Source: an uncultured Collinsella sp.
GTDB taxonomy: Bacteria; Actinomycetota; Coriobacteriia; Coriobacteriales; Coriobacteriaceae
Assembly: GCA_900549195.1 (NCBI GenBank)
Contig: URNK01000001.1
Location: 1-40,698 of the forward strand
Length of the DNA stretch: 40,698 nt
Direction of reading: 5' to 3'
The position numbers were made by a program, and so were the translations under genes. The stretch's first letter is position 1. Each line of letters opens with the position of its first letter. Shown piece by piece: positions 16,601-24,402 of the stretch. The notes beneath the pieces were generated by a model. The model was not told the origin of the DNA. It did not search any database and worked only from the letters and a program-made list of their open reading frames with translations.

Positions 16601-16834
16601 GATACCGCCGCCGATGCCCATCAGCAGGGCGCCGGCAAACGCAAGAATACCGGTAACGGCAAATGCCAACCTACTGGGCGCCGGGGCATTGAACTCCTGA
16701 ACCTCGGGGTCAAAGCCGTGGTTGCGGAAGATCTGAGCGATATCTTCGGCAGCCAAGCGCTCTTCTTCGCTGCATGCCGGCGTAATGCCGGTGTTCTGCA
16801 GCAGGTGGTTAATATAGTTCTGGGTGTTCGCCAT
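13688..16834 (-). CDS. M28-peptidase-like membrane protein with a giant disordered insertion
   Basis: 1048 residues from the ATG at 16834 (GGAG five bases upstream; the frame is open to 16984 but with no Shine-Dalgarno). Residues 1-225 resemble the first half of an M28 zinc peptidase: VVVVAHYDSP (His138, Asp140). They are interrupted by two hydrophobic hairpins (about 56-100 and 158-210). The C-terminal 145 residues resemble the second half (DIWFVATGA, FFINLES, closing LPHNVNP). Between them lie about 650 residues of Glu/Ala/Pro/Asp-rich low-complexity sequence with a basic patch (KSRKRGLGGLFGRKKK). Several catalytic positions differ: the bridging Asp of GA-x-DN is Cys222, the Glu-Glu pair is Ser-Asp, and the later metal Asp is Glu. 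It may be a non-catalytic descendant acting as a membrane scaffold; that is inference. Confidence 0.8.
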   Translation of the reverse strand: MANTQNYINHLLQNTGITPACSEEERLAAEDIAQIFRNHGFDPEVQEFNAPAPSRLAFAVTGILAFAGALLMGIGGGIGLVGTLLAIVGAVLYVLERTGHSVVSRLGKTGVSQNVIAYHKASGPLASPRNRPVVVVAHYDSPRAELLAREPYASYRALIAKLLPVATVAPAAVAILRILPLPGALKVLLWIVAILASLVALANAVNIISNRHILPYTSGAVCNKSSVAAMLGVMDNVAPFQGENEFPDDVPFDTYFGEQKRRAEEMARAAAEYAAAQQQNDYGNTIEYEEPTYAEDEFGQPIASDAQTEPEQGEAFDEQIEGFEGASADETLIGAIVPEDQNQAVQAEEFNDEVPAAEPAEEPAAAEPEPKLYRNAAGNIRFGSDAIRALGMLPESCTLDYEEGEEPTFEPEPAPVVAAPAPVVAADDESAAVTSAVAEPEAVSAIDPAAGLDILAPAAPAQDVADESDDDYVEQPRRVSYESDTDFSAEIPAATPHADIASAFSSIGASASNFFKGALAKGKKFVDDFEEKRAAAREAAEQEAIAQQQAAEAARELAAQEFEQNEAVQSVPVDAAEATTSFEAQQHVDSTMSFDAAQFDSTITFEKQGTAIAEPLPASDEQDDVADDGEPIDAAEIQDAAEDEPVEANSDEERYAAAEQDDSTEVEQEEVSAVSETPETDESRPYSTQIFTMPTPSGSGATVANVAPTQDETVDSLMAQISSQASPRPQMNVPDPASAPSPAPSSSPLASVPDPSLPSMKQANVASRTSLFDLPDPSAQVNDPFATAQGPEPTSAPVAPPMPVASGAQPIETISAPAPAAPKSRKRGLGGLFGRKKKNEQDSMSDWLGVEDDYDAKKSGRGIGSWDNFEDDNDGWKGGATSSDGASSEDMLSAVASMGDDELLGHDIWFVATGASDCDGAGMKAFLASHRDKLRGVFFINLESVGAGRLSVVTVEGEQQLLKGDRRIMNLVSKVCKSFHVDCGALEMPYAKTDAYAALEASRRALTIAGVDGTRLACARTEDDLPHNVNPTNIATVSEVVTEVIRRS

Positions 16835-17032
16835 GTGCGCTCCACATCCATAATCCGACAAATAGGCCCAATGCATGCACATTAGAACCGTATATAGTCG
16901 AAAGTATACCCCGAGCGAGCGCAAACGACCGAATTCGGGCCATCTTAACGCCCCGAGCGGACAAGGATATAGCCTAATCTCCATATCGGACTAAAATCAT
17001 GGCAGCAAACCACCTTCTCATGCGAGGACTCT

Positions 17033-18055
17033 ATGACGGCAAGCGACACGACCGAGACAATTAAAAAGGGAAATTCGGAGCCCAGTTTCGATAAAACGGC
17101 TCAGCGCATCCTCAATCTTTTCTTTGTGCTCAATAGCTCCCCCGAACCGCTGACGACCGAGCAGATCGTCTTGGATTCTGACCTGGGATATGGCTCGGGC
17201 AATATCGACTCGGATAACCGCAAGTTTCGACGCGATCGTGACAAGCTGCTCGAACGCGGCATCTTAATCAAGGAGGTTCGCCCCACCGGCGCGCAGGAGA
17301 CCGAGGAAAGCTCGTGGACAATCGACCGCGAGCACACGTTTGCGGCAGGCGGCCTCATTACCGCAGACGACGCCGATATCCTGCTCAACGCCATCGACCA
17401 GACACTAGCGGCCGGCTCATCCACTTTTGCCGCACCGCTTGCCGATATTCGCTCCAAGATTGCCTATCTCACCGGCAGGACGACGGTAGACGAGGCGCCG
17501 ATCAGCCGCTCTCCCACCGTCGATGCGGTTTGGAGCGCCTTTGCCGAGCGATGCGCGCTGCGATTTTTATATCAGAACGGACGCGGCGAGCAGAGAGAAC
17601 GTACCGTCTGCGTCTACGGCATGTTCGAGCGCGAGGGCGTGGCTTACTTCTGCGGCCTCGACAACGTCACCGACGACATCAGGACATTCCGCTGCGACCG
17701 TATCGTTCGCGCTTGGCGTCCTTCGAAGGCCTACGCCATCCCTGCAGACTTCAATCTCAACGACTACCTGTTCTTTGAATTCGATTTTGCCGACCGACCG
17801 CCCGTTGCAGCCACGTTCTCATTCGCCCCTCAGACGCAGATCGATATGATCAACGGTCTCACGCGTGGGCGAGGTGAGCTCGTACACACCGATGTGGGAT
17901 GGACCTGGACCGTTGACGTGCGCGATCTTGAAGCCGGCGCCTCATTTTGCATGGCCCACGCCATGGACGGCATGAGGCCCGTGGCCCCCAAATCGCTCAA
18001 ACAGGCGTGGAACCACCTCATTGAAAGGACGGTGCACGAGTATGCCCGTGCGTAA
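17033..18055 (+). CDS. WYL-domain transcriptional regulator (PafB-like)
   Basis: 340 residues. An N-terminal helix-turn-helix region (about 20-75) contains RILNLFFVLN and DNRKFRRDRDKLLERG, as in WYL regulators. A WYL ligand-binding domain (about 165-235) has FLYQNGRGEQRERTVCVYG and FRCDRIVRAW, followed by a WCX-like C-terminal extension. A tandem pair of such proteins corresponds to PafB/PafC, the actinobacterial activator of the mitomycin-type DNA-damage response that senses single-stranded DNA. It overlaps the next gene by 14 bases and is divergent from the M28-like gene, with about 200 bases between them. Confidence 0.85.
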   Translation: MTASDTTETIKKGNSEPSFDKTAQRILNLFFVLNSSPEPLTTEQIVLDSDLGYGSGNIDSDNRKFRRDRDKLLERGILIKEVRPTGAQETEESSWTIDREHTFAAGGLITADDADILLNAIDQTLAAGSSTFAAPLADIRSKIAYLTGRTTVDEAPISRSPTVDAVWSAFAERCALRFLYQNGRGEQRERTVCVYGMFEREGVAYFCGLDNVTDDIRTFRCDRIVRAWRPSKAYAIPADFNLNDYLFFEFDFADRPPVAATFSFAPQTQIDMINGLTRGRGELVHTDVGWTWTVDVRDLEAGASFCMAHAMDGMRPVAPKSLKQAWNHLIERTVHEYARA

Positions 18056-18959
18056 ACTCACCAGCGAGCAGAGACTCTCGCGCGCCATCGACATCATGGA
18101 GGCCCTCTACGCCGCCGGCGAGAGCGGCATGACACGGACCGAGATTTGCAGTCGCTTTGACATCACGGGGGTATCGCTCGACGAGATTCTCGAGATCGTC
18201 TCGACGCTCGCGGACCGAGAATCGGGCGCGCGCATCATCTGCGAATGCCGCGGCGAACGTGTGGTCCTCACCGGTGACGCCGGGCGTGTGCTACCGCTGC
18301 GCTTGAGTGCCGCCGAGGGCGCTGTGCTCAACCATGAACTTGAATCGTTGGGGATCGAGCCGCATACGGCAGCTCGGATTCGACATGCCCTTCTACCCGA
18401 AGAGCTCGGCTATAACCAGCGCGTCTTTGACACCGTCAACCACGGGTCGCACTGGCAGCAGCTGAGCTGCGCCATTCAGGACGGTGTTCGCTGCCGCATC
18501 TCGTATCGCTCGATGGACGATGCACGGCCACGTGAGCGTCTGGTCGACCCCTTGCGCATTACGGCAAACGGCGACCAAACATACCTGATTGCCTGGGACA
18601 TCGCGGTCGATGAGCAGCGCACCTATCGCATGGATAAAATCGAGGGACTCGCCTTGACGGAAGACTCCGTCGTGCCTCATGCACCGGACGTCACATCCCT
18701 CCACGATTCCCTTGCTCGGACGCAGCGTAGCGCAAAGCTCTTGATGCCATTCGATATGGCGGAGCATCTGGACTGGGCCGGCATCACCCTAATCGAGCGC
18801 AGCGGGGCAGACATGGCAACGGTAACCGTGCATTACGGCTCCGAGCGTTGGCTACTGACCCAGATAATCGCAGCGGGCGGAGCCATCCGCATCTTGGATG
18901 ACCCCGCCCTGTCAAAGCGTCTGTGCGATATGGCAAAAACCCTCGTCTGTCCGCTTTAG
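18042..18959 (+). CDS. WYL-domain transcriptional regulator (PafC-like)
   Basis: 305 residues from the ATG at 18042 (a TTG at 18021 in the same frame lacks a ribosome site). The helix-turn-helix part spans about 1-75 (MTRTEICSRFDITGVSLDEILEIV). The WYL domain (about 140-210) shows CRISYRSMDDARPRERLVDPLRI and TYLIAWDIAVDEQRTYRMDKIEGL. A C-terminal WCX-like domain follows. It overlaps the first WYL gene, so the two are made together, probably as a heterodimer. The stop codon overlaps the stop of the convergent helicase gene with no terminator between, so each mRNA runs antisense into the other. Confidence 0.85.
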   Translation: MPVRKLTSEQRLSRAIDIMEALYAAGESGMTRTEICSRFDITGVSLDEILEIVSTLADRESGARIICECRGERVVLTGDAGRVLPLRLSAAEGAVLNHELESLGIEPHTAARIRHALLPEELGYNQRVFDTVNHGSHWQQLSCAIQDGVRCRISYRSMDDARPRERLVDPLRITANGDQTYLIAWDIAVDEQRTYRMDKIEGLALTEDSVVPHAPDVTSLHDSLARTQRSAKLLMPFDMAEHLDWAGITLIERSGADMATVTVHYGSERWLLTQIIAAGGAIRILDDPALSKRLCDMAKTLVCPL

Positions 18960-21850
18960 CGCCGCCGCTCGTGGCGTGCACGCCACAGTTGCAGATAGTG
19001 CCCGATCTGCGCCGATTCGATGCGCTGGTAGGAGCTCGTGGGCAGCGACGTTAAGAACTTCTTTCCGTAGCCCTTCGTCACCAGGCGCGGGTCGGCCAGA
19101 ATCAGCACGCCGCAATCGGTCGACGAGCGGATAAGGCGGCCGGCCGCCTGCTTGACCTCGAGCACCGCCTCGGGCAGCGAATAGCGCGCCCAAGCGCGGT
19201 CTTCGCGCAGGTTGCGCTCGCACGAGAGCGGGTCCGTGGGACTCGAGAACGGCAGCTTGGGAATGATGACGCAGCGCAGCGTCTCGCCGCTGGCGTCGAA
19301 TCCCTCCCAGAAGGCCTTAAGGGCAAAAAGCGACGAGGTCGGCTCGTTGATAAACCGGTCGCGCAGGCGACGAGGAGATGAGTTGCGCTGCTGGCAGTTG
19401 AGCTCCAGACCCGCACGGGCCATCTTAGGCTCAACGCGGGCGTACAGGTCTTCCATGTCGCGCCGATTGGTGAACAGTGTGAGCACCGATCCGCCCATGG
19501 CAAGATGGGCGTCGACCAGCACGCGCTCGAGCGCTGTAAGATAGCTCTCACGATCGCGCGGATCGGGGATATCGCCCGCAACGACTACAGCCATGTTCGA
19601 ATCGAAGTCGTAGCTCGAGTCCAAGTGCAGCGACGAGGATGTTGAAGCACCGATGCGATCGAGACCGACCGCGTGGTTAAAGTGTTCAAAGCTTTTGGAC
19701 ACCGTCATGGTCGCCGAGGCAAAGATAGCCGTGTGAACCTCGGGCAGCCACTCGGTTGCCAAGGCCTCGCCAATGTCGATGCGCTCTGCGGTCATTGACT
19801 CTCCGCCGGCACGCAGCCTGCGATTGACCTGCAGCGAATACACGTAGTGTTCATCGGTGCCGTCAATGATGAGTTTGAGGTTCTCGGCCAGCTCGTGCAG
19901 GCGGCGCGAAATATCACCCAGGTCGACAACAACCTCGGGCTTGTCGGCGGCGACGGCTTGCACCAGCGCGTCGACGCTCTTGTCAGCTTGTTCCAATGCG
20001 TCGATGGCAGTGTAGGCCGACTGTAAGAAATCATGCCAGTCGTCAGATTCGCGCAGCTCGGGGCCAATCCATAGATTGGCATTGTCATAACCCCCACGGG
20101 CACGGCGGCCGAGCTCGCGAACGCCATCGAACACGTCGGCGATTGCCATGCTCGCGCGCGCAACCGTCGACGTCGCCTTGGCAGTAAGGCCCAAATAGAG
20201 CGTAGAGCCCTCGGAGGTTGCCAAATCACGGGAGACCTGGCTTAGCGCACCGGTGCTCGAGCCACCCAGGCGCTCAAACAGAACGCGTGATTCGTCCGCC
20301 GACACCACGCGCGCCCACTGACGGCGCGCCTCGCGCTCGATAGAATGAGCCTCGTCGATTACCCAATGACGAATCGGAGGCAAAATCCTGCCCTCGGCCG
20401 CAACATTGCGGAACAGCAGGGAATGGTTGGTGACCACCACATCGGCATGCGCCGCACGACGGCGAGCGCCGTGGACCAAACATTTATCAGGGAAAAACGG
20501 GCAGAGGCGACGAGCACACTCGCGCGAGGCCGTCGTAAAGTCGGGGCGGTTGACGCTGCGCCACCGAATGCCAAGTGAGTCGAGGTCGCCATCGGCTGAT
20601 TGGCAAACGTACGCCATAATGACCGCGACCGCCGTGAGCGTGTCCGCCGGATCGCGCTTGGTGGTAATCTCGACCTGGCCGCGGCTCATGCGCTCAAGCT
20701 TGCGCAGGCACGGATAGTGGTCATACCCCTTGAGAGCGCAAAATGACAGACCACCTTCCAGTTGCTCGGCAAGTTTTGGCAGCTCATGGTACATGAGCTG
20801 GTCGGCTAGATTGTTCGATTTGGTCGCAATACCAACCGTGATGTTGTTACGGTGTGCTGCCTCGGCAAAAGGCACCAGATAGGCCATCGATTTGCCGACG
20901 CCTGTGCCCGCCTCAATTACACGATGAGTGCCCGTGACCAGCGCGTCGCGGACCTCGAGCGCCATCGCGATCTGCTCATCACGCGGCTCGTAAGTGGGAT
21001 ACATGCGATTGACCAGGCCACCCGGCGCATAGTCTGCCTCAATCTCCTCACGACTCGGCATCTTGAGGACCGGTAGTTCGTCGGCGTCCACCCGATCGTC
21101 GGCGCGATCGGCCTTGAGAACGTCAGCACGAGCGGCGCTGAGAGAGAAGATAGAACCAGGGTTCTGCCCTGCCAAGAATGAGAAGATAGGACGATAGGAC
21201 CAAGGCACGTCCGGATGCATGTCGGCTAGGCGCGCCATGAGGCCCTGGGGCAAGTCGGTGAGTGCCACGAGCAACACGCGCCATACGCCACACAGGGCGT
21301 CGACGTCGGCATTGGCACGGTGTGATACCGAGTCACAGCCAAACAGATCGGCCATAAAAGACAGCTTGTGCGAGGCCAGGCGCGGAAGCGCGATTCGCGA
21401 CAGCGCCAGCGAATCGATCCAGATATCGCTCACGTTGACGCCGCCTTTGACCGACTCGATAAATGAGCGGTCGAACGTGGCGTTATGTGCAATCACCGGG
21501 CAACCACCGACAAAATCGGCGAGGGCGGCGACGGCCTCAACGGCCGACGGGGCATCTGCCACATCGGCATTTGTAATGCTCGTGAGCTCGGTAATCTCGG
21601 CGGGAATCAGCTGCTTGGGATGCACGAAGGTATCGAAGCGGTCGATAACCTCGCGGCCCGAAAGACGGGCCGCCGAGATCTCGATCAGCTCGTTGTCCTG
21701 CACCGAAAGACCCGTGGTCTCGGTATCGAGGACAATCACATCTTCCTCGATAAGGCCGAAGGACTGCGTTTTGGCGCGTTCGGCAAGCGTGGCATAGGAG
21801 TCGATGACAAACTGCGGCGTTCCTGACGAAACCGCGTCCTCGATTAGCAT
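18956..21850 (-). CDS. dinG: DinG-type helicase fused to a DnaQ-like 3'-5' exonuclease
   Basis: 964 residues. An N-terminal exonuclease domain (about 36-200) shows ExoI VLDTETTG (Asp42, Glu44), AHNATFDRSF and the HRANADVD ExoIII block. An XPD/DinG superfamily-2 helicase follows: Walker A EAGTGVGKS (313-321), DEAH (498-501) and a late arginine-rich motif AAGRLIRSSTDCG. Cys380, 444, 449 and 456 are spaced as the iron-sulphur ligands of DinG/XPD enzymes, so a cluster is plausible. The ATG overlaps the end of ddl by seven bases (ATGCTAA), giving translational coupling. Next to PafBC-like regulators this suggests a DNA-repair role, although the strands differ. Confidence 0.93.
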   Translation of the reverse strand: MLIEDAVSSGTPQFVIDSYATLAERAKTQSFGLIEEDVIVLDTETTGLSVQDNELIEISAARLSGREVIDRFDTFVHPKQLIPAEITELTSITNADVADAPSAVEAVAALADFVGGCPVIAHNATFDRSFIESVKGGVNVSDIWIDSLALSRIALPRLASHKLSFMADLFGCDSVSHRANADVDALCGVWRVLLVALTDLPQGLMARLADMHPDVPWSYRPIFSFLAGQNPGSIFSLSAARADVLKADRADDRVDADELPVLKMPSREEIEADYAPGGLVNRMYPTYEPRDEQIAMALEVRDALVTGTHRVIEAGTGVGKSMAYLVPFAEAAHRNNITVGIATKSNNLADQLMYHELPKLAEQLEGGLSFCALKGYDHYPCLRKLERMSRGQVEITTKRDPADTLTAVAVIMAYVCQSADGDLDSLGIRWRSVNRPDFTTASRECARRLCPFFPDKCLVHGARRRAAHADVVVTNHSLLFRNVAAEGRILPPIRHWVIDEAHSIEREARRQWARVVSADESRVLFERLGGSSTGALSQVSRDLATSEGSTLYLGLTAKATSTVARASMAIADVFDGVRELGRRARGGYDNANLWIGPELRESDDWHDFLQSAYTAIDALEQADKSVDALVQAVAADKPEVVVDLGDISRRLHELAENLKLIIDGTDEHYVYSLQVNRRLRAGGESMTAERIDIGEALATEWLPEVHTAIFASATMTVSKSFEHFNHAVGLDRIGASTSSSLHLDSSYDFDSNMAVVVAGDIPDPRDRESYLTALERVLVDAHLAMGGSVLTLFTNRRDMEDLYARVEPKMARAGLELNCQQRNSSPRRLRDRFINEPTSSLFALKAFWEGFDASGETLRCVIIPKLPFSSPTDPLSCERNLREDRAWARYSLPEAVLEVKQAAGRLIRSSTDCGVLILADPRLVTKGYGKKFLTSLPTSSYQRIESAQIGHYLQLWRARHERRR

Positions 21851-22809
21851 GCAATGCCCGCTCGACGAAGACCCATACGGATCAGACTGTCACAGACCTG
21901 CGGGAACGTCATGTCGTCGGTGTGGCGGATCTCATCCGGATACAGCGACGTATCGGTCATGCCGGGAATGGTATTGGTCTCGAGGATAACGGGGCCGTCC
22001 TCGCTCACGATAAAGTCGCTGCGCGAGATACCCAGGCACCCGAGGGCCTTGTGAGCGGCACAGGCAAGCTCCTGGGCACGAGCGTAGTTCTCGGGTGAAA
22101 TCTGCGCCGGAATGCGATGGATGTCCGTAGGGTCGACATATTTCACGTCCAGATCGTAGAACTCGCAGTCCTCGGGCTTACGAATCTCGACAATCGGCAG
22201 GGCGCGCACGTCATCTTCACCGTATACACCGACGGTGATCTCGGTACCCTCGATGCACTTCTCGACCAGCACTTTGTCGCCGTACTCAAACGCCTTGGCG
22301 ATTGCCGCGGGCAGCTCGGAGGGCTCATGGACCAGGGAAATGCCATAGCTGGAACCGTTGACGGCCGGCTTCACAAAGCAGCGCTCGCCACAAACCTCGA
22401 CGATATGATCGATATCGGCTTCATCGCCCACCTCGAGCGCAAGGCCGGGGGCAACAGGAATGCCCGCCTTGGCGTACAGGAGCTTAGAGACCTCCTTGTC
22501 GGCACCGCAGGCGCTGGCAAGCACGCCCGAGGCCGTGTAGGGGATACCCAGGGTCTCCATGGCGCCCTGCATGGCGCCATCCTCGCCGCCGGCACCGTGC
22601 ATGGCGATAAACGCCACGTCAAAGCCGCCGGTCGCCATGGTTACCATAAAATCATCGGCGGCCGTGTCGAGCAGCTCCACCGAAGTGTAGCCGGCCTCCT
22701 TCAAGGCAACCACGACGTTCTTTCCCGAATTGAGCGAGATCTCGCGCTCAGCGGAATGACCGCCCGCCAAGACCGCTACGTGCATGTTCTCTAGGCTTTT
22801 ACCCGGCAT
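21844..22809 (-). CDS. ddl: D-alanine--D-alanine ligase
   Basis: 321 residues, ATP-grasp fold. It makes the D-Ala-D-Ala dipeptide for peptidoglycan. Visible are the N-terminal VAVLAGGHSAEREISL, MHGAGGEDGAMQG, the glycine-rich loop KPAVNGSSYGIS, FYDLDVKY, and the metal-binding ILETNTIPGMTDTSLYP. The Tyr ending FYDLDVKY corresponds to E. coli DdlB Tyr216, typical of D-Ala-D-Ala and not D-Ala-D-Lac ligases, so vancomycin-type precursor change is not indicated. GGAGGAG lies before the ATG. A -35/-10 pair TTGGGG (22874-22879) and TACAAT (22850-22855), 18 bases apart, may drive the ddl-dinG pair. Confidence 0.96.
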   Translation of the reverse strand: MPGKSLENMHVAVLAGGHSAEREISLNSGKNVVVALKEAGYTSVELLDTAADDFMVTMATGGFDVAFIAMHGAGGEDGAMQGAMETLGIPYTASGVLASACGADKEVSKLLYAKAGIPVAPGLALEVGDEADIDHIVEVCGERCFVKPAVNGSSYGISLVHEPSELPAAIAKAFEYGDKVLVEKCIEGTEITVGVYGEDDVRALPIVEIRKPEDCEFYDLDVKYVDPTDIHRIPAQISPENYARAQELACAAHKALGCLGISRSDFIVSEDGPVILETNTIPGMTDTSLYPDEIRHTDDMTFPQVCDSLIRMGLRRAGIAC

Positions 22810-22849
22810 GGGCAGACTCCTCCTCTATAATTTCTGCAGCTGATACCAT

Positions 22850-22879
22850 ATTGTAGCGATACCCTCTACGTTTCCCCAA
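22850..22879 (-). promoter_or_regulatory. Possible promoter of ddl-dinG
   Basis: TTGGGG and TACAAT on the minus strand with an 18-base spacer, 41 bases upstream of the ddl ATG, in the 85-base divergent gap with rlmN. Confidence 0.45.
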
Positions 22880-22894
22880 AATCGAAAGGCTTCC

Positions 22895-23947
22895 ATGAAT
22901 CCCAGGACTAAATCTCAGGACATTCGCGACTTGAGCCAAAACGATATTCGCGAGCTCGTGGCCGAACTTGGCCAGCCCGCCTTCCGCGCGAAGCAGCTCA
23001 TCGAATGGGTCTTCGAGAAGAACGTTTGTTCGTTTGACGATATGACCAACCTTCCCAAGGCTTTCCGCGAGCAGCTTAAAGAGGCTTTTGCCTTTGACAC
23101 GCCGACTGAACTAACCAAGCAGGTTTCCAAAGATGGCTCTCGTAAGTATCTGCTCGAGTACCACGACGGCGTTTCCGTCGAGACTGTCGGTATGCCCCGT
23201 CGTAACAAGCTTTCCGTCTGCGTTTCCACCCAGGCAGGCTGCGGCATGGGCTGCGCCTTTTGCGCTACCGGTCTCAACGGCCTCAAGCGCTCGCTGACCG
23301 CTCAAGAGATCGTCGACCAGGTACTTCATGTATCCAACGACTTTGGCGAGCGCGCCACGAGCGTTGTCTTTATGGGCCAGGGTGAGCCGTTTGCCAACTA
23401 CGACGAGGTTCTCAAGGCGCTGCGAATCCTCAACGACCCCGATGGCATCGGTATCGGCGCTCGTCATCTCACCGTCTCTACCAGCGGCGTTATTCCCGGT
23501 ATTCGCAAATTTGCCGACATCCCCGAGCAGTTCACGCTTGCCGTTTCCCTGCATTCCGCCATCCAGTCGACGCGCAACAAGCTCATGCCCGGTGTTAAGA
23601 AGTACACGCTGCTTCGCCTTCACGAGGCGCTTCAGCTCTACACCGAGAAGACTGGCCGCCGCCCGACTTATGAGTATGCCATGATTGAAGGCGTCAACAA
23701 TACGAATCCCGAGATGCAGGCGCTCTGCGACTTCTGCGAGGGAACGTTGTGCCACGTTAATCTGATTCAGCTTAACGACATCGAGGGCAGCCCGCTCAAA
23801 CCGTCGCCGATTCATAAGGTTGAGGATCTTCAGCGTCGTCTTGAGTCCCGTGGCATCGAGACCACGATTCGTAACTCCCGTGGTAACGATATTGACGCCG
23901 CTTGCGGACAGCTGAAGCAGCGCTTCAAAGTTCATAAGAACGCATAG
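22895..23947 (+). CDS. rlmN: Dual-specificity 23S rRNA/tRNA adenine-C2 methyltransferase RlmN
   Basis: 350 residues, radical-SAM enzyme that methylates C2 of A2503 in 23S rRNA and A37 in some tRNAs. The CxxxCxxC cluster motif is at Cys116, Cys120 and Cys123 (CGMGCAFC). Other family marks are VVFMGQGEPFANYD, VSTSGVIPGI, LAVSLHSAIQSTRNKLMP and the catalytic Cys337 in RGNDIDAACGQL. AAAGG lies five bases before the ATG. It is divergent from ddl, transcribed toward the origin, and followed by its own terminator. Methylation at the same base by the related Cfr gives antibiotic resistance, but the sequence here looks like ordinary RlmN. Confidence 0.96.
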   Translation: MNPRTKSQDIRDLSQNDIRELVAELGQPAFRAKQLIEWVFEKNVCSFDDMTNLPKAFREQLKEAFAFDTPTELTKQVSKDGSRKYLLEYHDGVSVETVGMPRRNKLSVCVSTQAGCGMGCAFCATGLNGLKRSLTAQEIVDQVLHVSNDFGERATSVVFMGQGEPFANYDEVLKALRILNDPDGIGIGARHLTVSTSGVIPGIRKFADIPEQFTLAVSLHSAIQSTRNKLMPGVKKYTLLRLHEALQLYTEKTGRRPTYEYAMIEGVNNTNPEMQALCDFCEGTLCHVNLIQLNDIEGSPLKPSPIHKVEDLQRRLESRGIETTIRNSRGNDIDAACGQLKQRFKVHKNA

Positions 23948-23965
23948 GGGAGTCGCACTCCAAAA

Positions 23966-23981
23966 CGTTTCATGTGAAACA
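23966..23981. other. Degenerate parS-like palindrome
   Basis: CGTTTCATGTGAAACA differs at two of 16 positions from the consensus parS TGTTTCACGTGAAACA. It lies between rlmN and its terminator. Binding by ParB is possible but not shown. Confidence 0.5.
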
Positions 23982-23986
23982 TCGAA

Positions 23987-24025
23987 CGACCCCGGTTGCA
24001 AAATATGCAACCGGGGTCGTTTCAT
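23987..24025 (+). terminator. Terminator of rlmN
   Basis: A 14-bp perfect stem (CGACCCCGGTTGCA with its complement, loop AAATA) is followed by TTTCATTTATT on the plus strand, 39 bases past the rlmN stop. Confidence 0.9.
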
Positions 24026-24074
24026 TTATTGACCTTAATTTTGAATCAGCTGCTATCTGTCCCATTTTTTACGG

Positions 24075-24117
24075 CCAAAATAAGGGGTCCTTGTCTCATG
24101 AAACAGACAAGGACCCC
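24075..24117 (-). terminator. Terminator of the parA-parB unit
   Basis: A 13-bp stem GGGGTCCTTGTCT with its complement (arms 24084-24096 and 24105-24117) is followed on the minus strand by TTATTTTGG. It stands back to back with the rlmN terminator. Confidence 0.88.
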
Positions 24118-24147
24118 CTCAGAATATGCTGAGTAATTGTTAGGTAC

Positions 24148-24402
24148 CTAATAGCCTACATTTTCCCATTGGTCGCTAACCCAACCTTGATTAATCTTGG
24201 GATTCTTCGTTACCTGAGCAGTACGCATGGCAACATCTTCCGTCATAACATCCATTTTCTTCTTGGAAGTATCGACGATATCTTGCGCACCACGAAGCAA
24301 ACGACCTCGAAGCTCATCGTCTGTCGCGATCTTATAGCCAGCAAAGGCACCAGCCGCGACAGTCGTCGCCAATGCAATCGCAGTTAAAATCTTATTCCTC
24401 AT
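24148..24402 (-). CDS. Small membrane-anchored protein downstream of parB (YtxH-like), unknown
   Basis: 84 residues from the ATG at 24402, which has a strong AAGGAGG five bases upstream and overlaps the parB end by 11 bases. The N-terminus is hydrophobic (ILTAIALATTVAAGAFAGYKIA), a membrane helix or uncleaved signal. The rest is charged and helical (DELRGRLLRGAQDIVDTSKKKMDVM), ending GWVSDQWENVGY. This layout recalls small YtxH-type proteins, but I am not sure. Position suggests co-expression with the segregation genes. Confidence 0.7.
   Translation of the reverse strand: MRNKILTAIALATTVAAGAFAGYKIATDDELRGRLLRGAQDIVDTSKKKMDVMTEDVAMRTAQVTKNPKINQGWVSDQWENVGY

Noticed and set aside
14855..16885. 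676-codon plus-strand frame opposite the M28-like gene
   Set aside because: It is Arg/Leu/Gly-rich as expected from the complement of an acidic, Ala-rich coding sequence and shows no domain.
16835..16984. N-terminal 50-residue extension of the M28-like protein
   Set aside because: The ATG at 16834 has a well-placed GGAG; the upstream codons have none and the extension lacks conservation marks.
21844..22809. Ddl as a vancomycin-resistance type D-Ala-D-Lac ligase
   Set aside because: The omega-loop Tyr (FYDLDVKY) typical of D-Ala-D-Ala ligases is kept and no van genes are nearby.
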